Shown one piece after another: positions 23,271-34,386 of a stretch of 64,000 nucleotides of DNA. This stretch comes from Callorhinus ursinus. Its lineage: Eukaryota; Chordata; Mammalia; Carnivora; Otariidae. The position numbers and the translations under genes are program-made. The notes beneath the pieces were generated by a model. The model saw only the letters and a program-made list of their open reading frames with translations, ran no database searches and had not been told where the DNA came from. Within the stretch, counting starts at the first letter, position 1. Every line of letters starts with the position of its first letter. The stretch covers positions 3,604,028-3,668,027 of the forward strand of contig NW_020312788.1 of NCBI RefSeq assembly GCF_003265705.1, in the 5' to 3' direction.

Positions 23271-23589
23271 TGATGTAATTGTACTATATTTTATCTATTT
23301 AGAAAATATTTATTCTATTTACAAAATATGCATTTCATTCTTTCTTAAAATGTTCTAATCTTGGATACAATTTTTGTGCTGGTCTCTTCGATTAGTTTGC
23401 TTTCTGATTTTCAGACTTGTAAGACAATCCTCCTTCAACCACACCACTGTAAGGGGCCATGAAGTTAATCTTGTTGGCATATTCTTTTGGTTCCTATATT
23501 GGGGCTGATCTCCCTATCACCCTATTCTCAGGGGGTACTTTCAAACATCAACCATACAACAGGGAAGAAAATTGTAAAGGGTAGAGATC

Positions 23590-23767
23590 AGGGTTCTTTA
23601 AAGCATGGCCTACAGGTCCCTGTAACAGAATAGCTGGAGTACTTGTTAAAAGTGAAAAATCACTGATCCTTCAAATTACTCAGATACTGAGGTGTAGGGC
23701 CCAAGAGAACGAAATGTAAACAAGGACTCAAGGTAACTTTTATGCATGCTAATGTTTAGAAAACCAG
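23590..23767 (+). mobile_element. MER5A-like hAT DNA transposon
   Basis: The blocks AAAGCATGGCCTACAGGTCC, GGAGTACTTGTTAAAAGTGA, ACTGAGGTGTAGGGCCCAAG and TATGCATGCTAATGTTTAGA follow the MER5A consensus over almost its full length (about 180 bases). It is non-autonomous with no coding capacity. Confidence 0.75.
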
Positions 23768-23859
23768 GCTTCCATATACTATGATATCAATGAATTTGCA
23801 ACCTAGATTTAAAGTTTAGTCCAATTTAAGGTACATTCTAGATTTAAGATACATTTTAT

Positions 23860-24060
23860 TTCTCTATAATATTTGTATATATATTTATTCTATGTCACTA
23901 ATAGGATTCCCCTTCCCTTCTCCCCCAACCCTCCTCCACTAAAGTGCATTGTTTTTAGAAAGTAAGAACATGTCTACGTTATCTCTGCATTTCTGCCATC
24001 GTTGAAATTCTGTTTTGCACTTAGAAACTGTTCATGTATATCAGTTGTTTAATTTTTTAA
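23860..24060 (+). mobile_element. L2 LINE 3' end, diverged
   Basis: CTCCACTAAAGTGCATTGTT, 'agaaagtaagaacatgtctacg' and TTTTGCACTTAGAAACTG weakly follow the L2 3' end layout. Confidence 0.4.
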
Positions 24061-24224
24061 CCAAATCTATGCTCTGATTAATAGCTTAGTCTTGAACATT
24101 ACACAAAATTATTTTTATGATTTAAAGTGATTTCCCTCTTTTTTTCTTAAATTACAATGCTTGCCTGGTATCTTTAGGACTTTGTTAATAGATTTCTACA
24201 GTATTTGATGGAAAGCCATCTATA

Positions 24225-24765
24225 TAATAACATAATACATGTTCACTAAAATTCTACTATGTGTCAGGTGACAAAGACTCTTCTGGACCAAATCTATGTC
24301 AGGCTCCTCTGAATCCTCTTCTCAACTAGGCTCTGACCTTGGGTTCTCTCTTTGGCCTGCTTAGTCCAGTTCTAGCAAGAATTCTGCTGAGTTAGTTTAG
24401 GGAAAAATCCTCTTTCCTTGGTATCTGATTGTCCTTGATATTAGATCAAATTCCTCATCCTCCATCCTCCATATCTTATCACCCTGGCCTGCCTTCAGTA
24501 AGAATCTTGTTGAATCAGTACAGCGAGAATTCCCCTAGGCCCAGTAATTTTCCATCCACTGATCTCTACCCTGATCCTTGGTTCTAAATCTCTATTTGTC
24601 CTTGTTGTATTAGGAGTTGAGCCCCGTCTCTCTCCCCTTCTACAAAACTCCACTGCCATAGTCCCTCTTGAATAAAGTCTTCCTTACTTTACAAGTATCA
24701 TGAAATTTTTTTCTTTAACACAGGCATTGTGTTACGTTTTAAAGATAGAATTATGGGAGGAGTAG
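24225..24765 (-). mobile_element. MIR-like repeat split by an LTR
   Basis: The left part ends with ATTCTACTATGTGTCAGG and the right part begins with CAGGCATTGTGTTACG. With the inserted LTR and one CAGG removed, these join into the 'ctactatgtgccaggcactgtgctaag' core found in the reverse complement of MIR. An L2-related block would look similar here. Confidence 0.65.
24269..24720 (+). mobile_element. Solitary retroviral-type LTR (452 bp)
   Basis: It begins TGACAAAGACTC and ends TTCTTTAACA, which is the TG...CA form of an LTR. A polyadenylation signal (TTGAATAAAGTC, near 24670) lies about 50 bases before the end, as expected for R-U5. The element is flanked by a 4-base duplication CAGG (24265-24268 and 24721-24724), the size typical of class I endogenous retroviruses. 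No internal retroviral sequence is present, so recombination between two LTRs probably removed the provirus. The family is not named. Confidence 0.75.
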
Positions 24766-24769
24766 TCCT

Positions 24770-25389
24770 TATACTTGAGAAAGTAGCCCTCTAGAATGGA
24801 AGTTTATCTCATCAGACATATTTACAAAGCAATATAATCAAATCTAAAGCAGAAACATGCACCAAGCCACAGAAAAATTATAACTGGGAAAGACAATGAA
24901 GAATTCCTTCCTATAGCTATATCTACATGGGTGAATTTAACTGAATACAAAAACTAGAAATGCCTAATTTGAAATAGCTTACTCATGCCAGAAAGCTAGC
25001 TTTATATAACATCAAGTATGACCTGTTATAATATCAAGATCTATAGAATACGCATATCTCAATTTTAGAAACAAAAATATCTTTGATTTACTCTGCCTAT
25101 TTTCATTTCAATGGTATTATTATTAGAAAAGTCTTTGCCTATTATCTCTTTGTATAATAGAGAATAGTAGCCATACACAGATACACAGACACACATAAAT
25201 ACACACTTAGGTGTACACACACTCTTATCTCATAAAAATGCATCATCACAGTGGATGTTACTAGAGGAAAGCCCATATTCTTAATCATTTTCATTACCAA
25301 GTAAATACTAAAGAAATTTCTAGTGGTTAAGTGTCCAGAGTATTCTGGGCAGTCACAATCTCTTTTGTAATACATTATATTAAAAACCT
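24770..25389. other. Unassigned sequence
   Basis: A short imperfect CA-rich patch lies at 25174-25225. Nothing else was recognised. Confidence 0.4.
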
Positions 25390-26345
25390 AAGACAATGAG
25401 AAAACACCACCCACCTATTAGAATAACTAACTTTCAAAACATTGACAGTACCAAATTCTGGTTAAGGATGTAAAGCAACAGGAGCTCTCATTCATTGGGA
25501 ATGCAAAATAATACAGCCATTTTGAAAGGCAATGTGGAGGCTTCTTACAAAAGTAAAGGTACTCATACCAATATGATCCAGTAACCACATTCCTTGACAT
25601 ATACCCAAATGAGTTGAAAACATGTCCATGCAAAAGTCTGCAGAAAAATGTTTAGAGCAGCTCTTTTTTTCATTACTGTCAAACTTGGAAGAGACCAAGA
25701 TGTCCTTCAATAACAAATTGATAAACTATGGTACATTCATACAATGGAATATTATTCAGCAATAAAAAGAAATGAGTTATCTAGCCACAAAAAGACATGC
25801 AAGAAACTTAAAAATTAAGTGAAATATTTCTAAGTGGAAGAAGCCAGTCTGAAATGGCTATCTTCTGTATGATTGCAATTACATGGCATCCTTAAAAAGG
25901 CAAAATTCTGGAGGTAGTAAAAGGATCAGAATTTGCCAGGGTTTCAGTGACGGGAGGGAAGGGCAAATAAGGGAAAGCACACAAAATTTGGGGAGTGGTC
26001 AAAATATCCTGTATTTTCCATATAATGCACTATACAGTACTATATGATATACTGTATGATACAGCAACAACGGAAATATGTCATTATACATTTTTTAAAA
26101 CCCAAAGAATGTACAATACAAAGAGTAAGCTCATATGTAATGGACGTTAATTAATAATAATGTACCTACCAATACTGGCTCATTACTTTTAACAAATGTA
26201 CCATACTCATACAAGATGTTAATAATAGGGGGAATTATGTGTGTTTTGGGGGAGGATAGGTAAGGATTCTCTATAGTTTTCAATTAATTTTTTATAAACC
26301 TAAAACTGCTCTTAAAAAATTGTTAACTAAAATTAAAAAACAAAA
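25390..26345 (+). mobile_element. Old L1 (L1M-type) ORF2 3' part and 3'UTR
   Basis: The ORF2 C-terminal coding pattern is clear: ATTGGGAATGCAAAATAATA, AATGTGGAGGCTTCTTACAA, 'gacatatacccaaatgagttg', CAATGGAATATTATTCAGCA and AAAAGAAATGAGTTATCTAG. The 3'UTR ends with TATAAACCTAAAACTGCTCT and an A-rich tail, which is the characteristic end of old mammalian L1M families. All frames are broken. Confidence 0.88.
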
Positions 26346-28814
26346 AACAAAAAACAAAACCTAAGACACCAAGTTTATAATAAAAGCCAAACCAAAACAA
26401 GACAAAAACCCTGGTAAAATAAGACAACTTCTAGAATTATGACCAAAGGGTATTTTATGCCAGTCATTCATGGCATAAAAATGCTCATCCCATCTCTGTT
26501 GTTACCATTTATTCTTAAGGTCATAATTATGTTGGTACCTGTGATGATATTGGAATAAGGCACAGAAGAAATAACCTTAGAATATCCAGGTCCCATTAGC
26601 CTGAAACCTATAATTCTGCAATATTCAGTCTGGGTTTGAATCAGACCCTAAATCTGTTAAACACTAACTTGTTTTTTTAAATGATAACTAAGACAACTAA
26701 CAGGACTTACCCAACCTAGGCCAAATATTGAAGTGAGACCTAAGCTAAGCACACCTCAGACTATGGGGAGTCCTCGTGACTGTTAGGGCAGATTTTTGTC
26801 TTATGTCAACTTTCCCAGAGCCCTAGGATGACAAGGACTCTTGTCAGAATTGAAATGTACCTGTGGATTCTCTAGGAGAGAGCTTCTTTATCATTGTACT
26901 AATAGAAAGGATGGAGAAAATATTTAAGGTTCAATTTTCTAGATACAAAATCAGGGATATTGGTCAATCTTAAGTCAAATCAACTTCATGTGAAAATTTG
27001 GGACACAAAGTATTCTTTTTTTTTTCCTCTAAGAAAAACTCCTCTAAACCCAGGCTCCAATCACTGAGATGCAGACAAAGCCGGAGACACTTTAGTGGTT
27101 TCAAAAAGGAAAGCTTCTGTTGCTCCCCAGCAGAGTTCCCCCAAATAACTGTTTATAGATGTATTAAGATTCAAACCCTTCAGCCCTGGAGCTGCTCTGG
27201 ATCTGATCACCAGAGCCAGTGGTCTCTGGTAGTAAGCAGCCTCTGTACTGTATCACAGGAAGATTATCCTTTTCTATGTGGGCATGATAAGAAAAAGGTT
27301 GAGAAGCACCCAACAAGAGAATCTCTGCTAAAGATATTCTAATCCAAAATGGTCAGATTGGTGCTTTGTAATTCCCACTGTTTCTACATATCATCCTATT
27401 TCAAACATAATGATAATATCTGGCAAGGAATTATTTCTGAACATATTTCACATGAAATGTATAAGGCATGAGCTACTACAAAGCTATAAACAAATTCAGA
27501 GCATCCTAGTACTTCTGATAATACCACCTAATTTGACCTCACCATTTCATCAATTTTCAAAGACTACAAAACCCAAAGTAGGAATTGGCTCTTACCCTAT
27601 AATGAAAACCTCTGCACCTTGTCTCAGGGTAAAGTGTCAGGGTCTTCACACAATCCCTCCACTCCGGGACTGAGCAGTTCTTGAAGTGTCTCTACTGGGT
27701 CTAAGGGGAAAGAAAAATACATAAATAACCTTGGTATGCTTCAGCTAACATTAATATTCTTTTTCAAGTTGTTCAGATTCTTTTTTTGCCATTTCATGAA
27801 ATTGCTACATAACTTGCATCAAATCATCTTGTACAAAATAATCAGCATTTACAGAACACTTAACTTGAAGAAGGAATTTTCTTCCTTTAAATCATTTTTA
27901 ATCTCCCCCTCAACCACCTTTGAATGAATGATGTCCTTCCTTGTAATAACATCATATTAACTATTTTTCATGATTATTTACTTCCTTTCCCTAGATCACA
28001 ATTTTATTCTTTGGTCTCATTAGTAATAGCAAAACTTTCTGCAAAATAAGTTGAAAATTGTTAGGCTTAGCCAGTCCTGTCTGTGACTTTGCTAAGACTG
28101 TTTTATTGCTCTACTCTGCTATGAAATAAACTAACACATTTTGGTCCCTAATCTCCTATGCCTAATTTTTTTTCTGACCTAAAAATCTCTACCAGAGCCC
28201 TAAGTACCCCATCAAGTCTATAAAAATACAGACCTGAGCCAGTGAAAAAGTGTGCTCTGCCAGCATGTTCTATAAGATAGCCTTCCAAAACCACAAAGTT
28301 TCAGGCATTCTTTTTTTTTTTTTTTTGGAACTAGCAAAGAAAATAAGCCGGCTCTGGCAGTTGATCATGGACTGCTCTAATTTGATGAATCCATTTTCTA
28401 CAGGCTTTAGTTGGCAAGCCTCTTTCCACTGCCTGCAAACTGACTACAGTTCTTTGCAAACTTCCTTTGCAATTCTACCCAAACACCACCCTCTACACCA
28501 CAAAGAGTTATATGTTACTGAAAATACATTTTAAAAAAGACTTTTAGTGGAAATATCTAATTTTGGAGCTCTTTCTTAACCTCTCCAATTTGTTACACAT
28601 ACGTATATGTTTACCCATAGAACTGTCTCGAGGATAAGTGAAACCAATGGTGTAGTGCTGTGTAAAGCTCAGAGAAGTCAGGAAGACAAGGCTGTGTTCC
28701 CAGATCTAAAATATGCCCCTCTTGATCGGCTTGATTTGTCAAATGACCCGTGTATGGAGGTGCACAGTATGATGTTTGATGGTACTTCTGAACTCTACTT
28801 CTAGGAATCTTATT
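26346..28814. other. Unassigned sequence
   Basis: 2.5 kb without a recognised repeat. A 114-codon plus-strand frame at 26998-27342 has low-complexity and lysine-rich parts and no family resemblance. A poly-T of about 18 lies at 28310-28327. Confidence 0.4.
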
Positions 28815-28829
28815 CTATCTTTGAAATTC

Positions 28830-29014
28830 TTTTTTTTAAAGATTTTATTTATTTATTTGAGAGACAGTGAGAGTGAGAGCACAGAAGGAGAGGCAGAGGG
28901 AGAAGCAGGCTCCCCGCTGAGCAGGGAGCCCGATGTGGGGCTCGATCCCAGGACCCCGAGATCATGACCTGAGCCAAAGGCAGATGTTTAACCGACTGAG
29001 CCACCCAGGCGCCC
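28830..29014 (-). mobile_element. CAN SINE (SINEC)
   Basis: Poly-T/TTTATTTA tail on the left, a GA-rich block, CTCCCCGCTGAGCAGGGAGC, and the tRNA-Lys head ACTGAGCCACCCAGGCGCCC on the right. It is framed by an exact 15-base duplication CTATCTTTGAAATTC at 28815-28829 and 29015-29029. Low divergence suggests a fairly young insertion. Confidence 0.97.
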
Positions 29015-29030
29015 CTATCTTTGAAATTCT

Positions 29031-29229
29031 TTTTTTTTTTTTTAAAGATTTTATTTATTTGAGAGAGAGAGAGAATGAGAGATAGAGAGCACGAGAGGGA
29101 AGAGGGTCAGAGGGAGAAGCAGACTCCCCGCTGAGCAGGGAGCCCGATGTGGGACTCGATCCCGGGACTCCAGGATCACGACCCGAGCCGAAGGCAGTCG
29201 CCCAACCAACTGAGCCACCCAGGTGCCCT
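29031..29229 (-). mobile_element. CAN SINE (SINEC), at the same target site as its neighbour
   Basis: Full-length minus-strand copy with GAGAGGGAAGAGGGTCAGAG and the head ACTGAGCCACCCAGGTGCCC. Its left flank is the right duplication of the SINE at 28830. CTTTGTAATTCTT at 29230-29242 repeats CTTTGAAATTCTT at 29019-29031 with one mismatch. Confidence 0.97.
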
Positions 29230-29497
29230 CTTTGTAATTCTTAAGAGCTAATGGTGAAAGAATAGGGAAGGCAGGACAATATATCCTCCAAAGAGAGGCA
29301 TACAGCAGGATTTGAAATAACACAGTCCTTTCTTATTTATCTTATTACAGAAAAAAAAGTGCATACTTTATTTGGTTATGGTTATACTTATGTGAAATTT
29401 TAGAAGAGGCTATTGTGATAATCAGAACAGTGCTGTGAGAGATTAACTGGAAAGTGGCATGAGGGCACTCTCTGGAATAATGGAAAAATACCATATC

Positions 29498-29677
29498 TTT
29501 TTTTTAAAGATTTTATTATTAGAGAGAGAGAGAGAGGAAGAGCAGAGGGAAAGGGACAAGCAGACTCTGTGCTGAGCGCAGAGCGCAAAGTGGGACTCAC
29601 TCTCACAACCCTGAGATCACGACCTGAGCCAAAACCAAGAGTTGGATGCTCAACCGACTGAGCCACCCAGGTGCTCC
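29498..29677 (-). mobile_element. CAN SINE (SINEC), older copy
   Basis: CAGACTCTGTGCTGAGCGCA in the body and ACTGAGCCACCCAGGTGCTC at the head. A 16-base duplication, AAAAATACCATATCTT at 29484-29499 and AAAAATTCTATATCTT at 29678-29693, differs at two positions. Confidence 0.95.
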
Positions 29678-29944
29678 AAAAATTCTATATCTTGCTTGGG
29701 ACAGTGATTAAATAAAGAGACCCACTTGAAAAAACTCTATGGAACGATGCCCATAAAATCTACATTTTATTGTAAGTAAATTCTATTGTAAGTAAATACC
29801 TTAATAAAAAATAAAAAACAAAGAGACTCAAAGAGACCTCTCAGTTTTGGAGTGATTTTCAGAAATCACCTAGTTTTTATGAAGGAGTATTTACCTCCTT
29901 CCTGGCCAGTGAAAAACAATTCTTCATTCTTTCATTTATGTATC

Positions 29945-30120
29945 CACTTAACAAAGATTTATTAAGCACAAATATATCCAGAGTTAACACAGTGGCAGCA
30001 TACTAGAAAAAAAATGATGGCTAGCAAAAGAGACACAGCCTCTAGTATTGAGCTTAAAGTCTGTTGGAGGAAAATAGTCAATTGAAATGGACAGAAACAA
30101 CAAGTTATGGCTATAGGACT
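29945..30120 (+). repeat. Unnamed old mammalian repeat block
   Basis: 'caaagatttattaagcacaaat', AAAGAGACACAGCCTCTAGT and GAGCTTAAAGTCTGTTGGAG follow the 'tttattgagcaccta...cagtccctgccctcaaggagcttacagtct' pattern of an old dispersed repeat. The family is not named. Confidence 0.4.
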
Positions 30121-30389
30121 GAGAGGAGGCCCATGTTTTAACCAAGGGCTTGCATCAAAACAGAATGAACTATGTTATGCTAAACCACAAGCTAAGCTGA
30201 GCTGAAAATACTGGTGTTCGCTGAATCATTAAAAGCTGTTAGAGTGATCAGACTAAAGCAAACTAAATAATGTTTTTCTATTAAACCAAGCCTAAATATT
30301 CTCTAAATCAACTGAATCAAAACATCAAAATACTTTTCATGTCAAATTTCATTTGGACATTGAAGTCTTTTTTTAAAACAGAATTTAGG

Positions 30390-30655
30390 TCTTCCACACC
30401 CTACGGCAGCTTATATATACAGCCGTCCATGAGGACAACATGGTGTTAAATGACCCTCTTTCCCATGAGTAATTCCAGCTGGGAAGACAGGTGCATCTAT
30501 TTCTGGTGACTCTGCTGCCAGTGAGGGATTTGCAGGCTCTCCCAACAACATTATGCATCCTCACAATAAATCCAAGCTTGTGACAGGTACGGTATTTGAT
30601 ATACAAAGTACAACCATGAATGGACCAGCATTCCAATATAAAGTACTTTTAGGTA
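30390..30655 (-). pseudogene. Candidate decayed coding fragment of unknown origin
   Basis: One minus-strand frame reads with a protein-like composition over about 80 codons, for example GPFMVVLCISNTVPVTSLD, then after one stop EPANPSLAAESPEIDAPVFP and THGKEGHLTPCCPHGRLY. It is less AT-rich than its surroundings. No start codon, splice sites or recognised family are seen, and chance remains possible. Confidence 0.25.
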
Positions 30656-30659
30656 TATA

Positions 30660-31431
30660 CAACTTCCTCATCACCACCCCAAAACACTGTTAAATGATGT
30701 CCCTCTGTGGGCAATCCAATTCTTAAAGCACATGAAAATTTTCCTTCATCTAACTGGTATAAAAAAAAATCATCTTGTTCCTTTTTATGGCTTTCTAAAC
30801 TATTTGTCCAAAATCCTTTCCAAAATGGGAGGAGTCATTTATAAGATCAAAAAGATGAAAGAATATAATTTAAACACAAATAAATAAAACTTGAACCATA
30901 TAATTACTGAATTTCCAAGCCTTTTAAAGAGGACTATGCTATTGTTTATTTTGTGAAACTATCTGGAAGAAAACCAACATGATTTTTTTTAAAGATTACT
31001 CTAAGAGGAAACATGCTAGAAATAGTGAGTAATTCAAAAAACAGCCTTGGAATGAGAAGCATACTTTAAACCAAGACCATGATGGATATTGAATGCTTTG
31101 TATTTAATCAAACAGATATCCACAACATTGCCTCTTACTATTTTCTACTGTCTTTCCTAGTCTCTGACCAGACAATTTAGGGTTTGGATTGCATTCTCCT
31201 GGCAGGATCAAAAATGGCCACTGAAACTCTAAAGTAACTGGAACTCTAATTCTCTCAAACATGAGAACCATCCCATGTATCCACAGAAAATATTGTCAGA
31301 TTGTAGTTCAAACTGTCAAAAGACACTTTATTACTTTCTAACTCTGGTCAGTGACAAATTCAAAAGAAATCCTCTATTTCTAATTAGGAATTACGGTTCC
31401 TGTTTATATAGTTCTAACATATTTAATATTT
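30660..31431. other. Unassigned sequence
   Basis: No repeat or gene recognised. Confidence 0.4.
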
Positions 31432-31449
31432 AAGAAATGGGTATATTTT

Positions 31450-31650
31450 GGGATGCCTGGGTGGCTCAGTCAGTTATGTGTCTGCCTTCAGCTCAGGTCA
31501 TGATTCCAGGGTCCTGGGATTGAGCCCCACGTCAGGCTCCCTGCTCAGCGGAGAGCCCACTTCTCCCTCTTCCTCTGCCTGCTGCTCCCCCTGCTTGTGC
31601 TCTCTCTCTCTCTGTCAAATAAATAAATAAATCTTCAAAAAAAAAAAAAA
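31450..31650 (+). mobile_element. CAN SINE (SINEC), full length
   Basis: Head GGATGCCTGGGTGGCTCAGT, body CTCCCTGCTCAGCGGAGAGC, CT-rich segment, AAATAAATAAATAAAT and a 16-A run. An exact 18-base duplication AAGAAATGGGTATATTTT lies at 31432-31449 and 31651-31668. Confidence 0.98.
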
Positions 31651-31668
31651 AAGAAATGGGTATATTTT

Positions 31669-32164
31669 AACCAAGTAATGCATTTTTTAAATCCCATGTT
31701 TTATTTTTATTCCCCAACTAAATAGCTGATGATTAGAATAGTTAAGACAATGGAACATTTTCCTACCATTTTACTGTAATTTTTCCTTCTCTAATTTACA
31801 CTCTACTAATCTCACTTTAGCTTGGTTTCTGTTCTTTCTGCCAATGTAAATATCAGCTCCCTGTGTTCCCAGTTCCTTAGTCATTCTTTGATATTCACTG
31901 GTACTTTAAGAAATACTTTAAGGAAAAAAGGTGATGTTGGGTTTGTAAGATTTGAGGAATCTTATAAATCCTGGCGCTTAAGACTTTCTCAGTCTCAATC
32001 CATTAGATACATAATTGTGGTATAAAGTTCTAGATGATTTTTAATGTTTTTTTTTATATTGTCACAGCTTTCTTCCCCACTAACTCTCAAAGAGATGTCA
32101 CATCATGACATTCAGTCTGCAAGCTTATATCCAATGATAAGACTTTCCGTGTGTTCTTAGAGCA
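31669..32164. other. Unassigned AT-rich sequence
   Basis: Nothing recognised. Confidence 0.4.
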
Positions 32165-32288
32165 GTGTGCTTCTCCCTCTCCCTCCGCCCCCCTCACCGC
32201 TTGTGCGTGCACGCACTCGCTCTCTCTCACACGCTCTCTCTCTCAAGATAAATAAATAAAATCATAAAAAAAAGAGAGAGAAAAAAAG
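32165..32288 (+). mobile_element. SINEC fragment, 3' half only
   Basis: GCTTCTCCCTCTCCCTCCGC followed by a CT-rich run, AAATAAATAAAATCAT and an A-rich tail. The tRNA head is missing. CCAATGAT at 32131-32138 and again at 32289 may be the remains of the target duplication. Confidence 0.85.
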
Positions 32289-32289
32289 C

Positions 32290-33499
32290 CAATGATGACA
32301 CTGTACCAAGAGAGTTTCCACAAGCAAAACATCAGAAGAATGGTCACTTTACTGCACACCATATTGTCGTACTGGATACAAGAATCTGTATGTAGCAAGG
32401 CAATGCCATATTCACATAGTGAACAAATCTCTCATTTTAACAAAACGTTTCCTGCTACATTAAAAACCAATATTGTGAAATTGAATTTCTCACATTAGTA
32501 GATTTGTTTGTATTTTCTTTGTAATTATGTTTTTTAAGAGATATAAACATAAAGCATTTATGCCTGGTTTTATGTTTGCATATTTTTAAGTAACAGTGTA
32601 ATAAAAACGATTTAAAACCTGGGGCTCAAAGAGAAGATTTTTGTCCTTGTTTTTGCTTTTCCCTTAAAAAGATACTATATATTATGCAAGTCTAAGAAAA
32701 ACTGACCTAAAAGATTGTGGAAAATGTATATTTCAAATTTTGCATTTGTGGAAATGTACTGTCTAAAAGATAAAGCTCTGTGTCCTGAATGAGTTAGTTT
32801 ATTTAAATTTCATGATCATCTTTAATTCATCCTGACTTCCCATCAGATGATGTACTAAAAGAATAAAGAAGGCTTAAAATAAATGTCATTGTTTAAAAAC
32901 CAAAAACAAAAAAACCCTAGTCCTACTGGAGCTTTGAAAGCTCCATTGTATAGCTGCAAAATACCATTCACCTTTTCAGAGTTTGATATATTAATTTCAG
33001 TTTAGCAACATTAGAATCAGACTATGAGATTATTTTACTTGCAAAGGACTGCAGGGAGAGATGAATTTATGCTGTATCCAGTTTTAAACCCAACAAAAAG
33101 GAAATATACCAAATTTCTGTTGTTTAAACTGATGAGAGTCATTTTGTAGTCTTCTAAAAACCAGTTGCACCTTGAGAAATTATAGCTATTAAGTGGAAAG
33201 TAAGTTTTAATTATTTAAAAAATACATTTCTTTCAGCATATTATTCATTTAAAAGAGCCTTCCTTTTTTAGAAATCAGCCTTAAAATTGTGTACCTGAGT
33301 TAACTCTTTTGGGGATCTAGAAATACTCTTGGTAGTGATGGTGAAGGAAATGCTAGATACAATTAACTCTACCACCAGACAGAACAAGGGAAGATTCCAG
33401 GTGTGGCTTTGAACACCTTGGTAGGTGTTTGGGAGGTTCTACAGTGTGGGATGTAAGCTTGAAGATTTTTGATGTTCACATGGTGACTGAGAAATTCCC
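32290..33499. other. Unassigned AT-rich sequence
   Basis: No repeat family or gene recognised. Confidence 0.4.
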
Positions 33500-33572
33500 A
33501 GCAGTTAGTAGATCAGGGACATGTCCATCATTCTTTTTCACTTATTTATCTCTACTTCCTGGCATACAGTAG

Positions 33573-34200
33573 TAATGAAGGATAGTCAGAAGAAAGGCAG
33601 GCAGGGACAAGCCACGCCCCCCGGCCCCACCCCTGCTCTAAGAGGAAACCACCCTTAAAAGGATTCCACAACACCCTGGAAGGAGCTCTCCATCCTCTCC
33701 CATGTGAACAACTAACTACCTGATAGGTAGATGAGCACTTGGACAAAAACCTGATTGGGTGACAGGTGCATGGAGGGCTAATCAGATCAAAATAGCCCAC
33801 GCCAAAGAGGCCATAAAAACCCTTAGATTTGGGGCGCCTGGGTGACTCAGTCATTAAGCAGCTGCCTTCAGCTTGGGTCATGATCCCAGGGTCCTGGGAT
33901 TGGGCTCTCTGCTCAGCAGAAGGCCTGCTTCTCCCTCTCCCACTCCCCCTGCTTGTGTTCCCTCTCTCACTGTCTCTCTCTTCCTGTCAAATAAATAAAT
34001 AAAATTTAAAAAAAAACCCTTAGATTTAAATGCCAAATTGGCTACCCTTTTGGGTCCCCTCCCTCTTCAGGAGCTTTGTACTATAGCTCAATAAACTTTG
34101 CTTGCTGGCCACCACTCTTTGTCTGGTCTGCCTCTTCATTTTTTGAAGCGGCAGTGTGACCAAAACCCACAGCCACTAAAGGAAAAGAAATCCTGTAACA
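33573..34200 (+). mobile_element. Solitary retroviral-type LTR, interrupted by a SINE
   Basis: Flanked by GTAG at 33569-33572 and 34201-34204. It starts TAATGAAGG (TG probably changed to TA) and ends TCCTGTAACA. A CCATAAAAACCC TATA-like motif lies at 33811-33822. GCTCAATAAACTTTGCTTGC supplies the polyadenylation signal near 34090. Without the SINE and its extra duplication it is about 430 bp. Features and the 4-base duplication fit a class I (gammaretrovirus-like) LTR. No retroviral gene is present. Confidence 0.85.
33831..34011 (+). mobile_element. CAN SINE (SINEC) inside the LTR
   Basis: Head GGGGCGCCTGGGTGACTCAG, CT-rich segment, AATAAATAAATAAAAT and an A tail. An exact 16-base duplication AAAAACCCTTAGATTT at 33815-33830 and 34012-34027 shows that it landed between the LTR's TATA-like box and its polyadenylation signal. 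Confidence 0.98.
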
Positions 34201-34318
34201 GTAGGCATTCAATATATGAATTAATGGTGTTTATAGCTAGAAGTATTCAACCAAGACAGCATGCTCATGTTCAAAGATTTTTAAAAACAGAGTCAGTGAT
34301 AATATATGCAGCTCAAAA

Positions 34319-34386
34319 ACATTATATATATAATATGCATATATTTCATACTATATATATAAAATACACATATATGTATATATATG
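34319..34386. repeat. AT-rich (TA)n-like patch
   Basis: Interrupted TATATA and TATGTATA runs. Confidence 0.85.

Larger units (their letters stand above)
33500..34225 (+). mobile_element. L2 LINE 3' end, split by an LTR
   Basis: The left part (to 33572) has 'gatcagggacatgtccatc' and CTTCCTGGCATACAGTAG. The right part (from 34205) has GCATTCAATATATGAATTAA. Joined at GTAG they give the familiar L2 end 'cctggcacatagtaggcattcaataaatg'. This is the outer layer of a three-level nest. Confidence 0.7.

Noticed and set aside
26998..27342. A 114-codon plus-strand open frame with basic residues
   Set aside because: It starts in a T-rich tract, has no recognised domain, and there is no promoter or splice context. 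Most likely chance.
28830..29677. A repeat array of CRISPR type or a satellite, suggested by three similar units in 850 bases
   Set aside because: The units are separate SINE insertions, each with its own target-site duplication and divergence.
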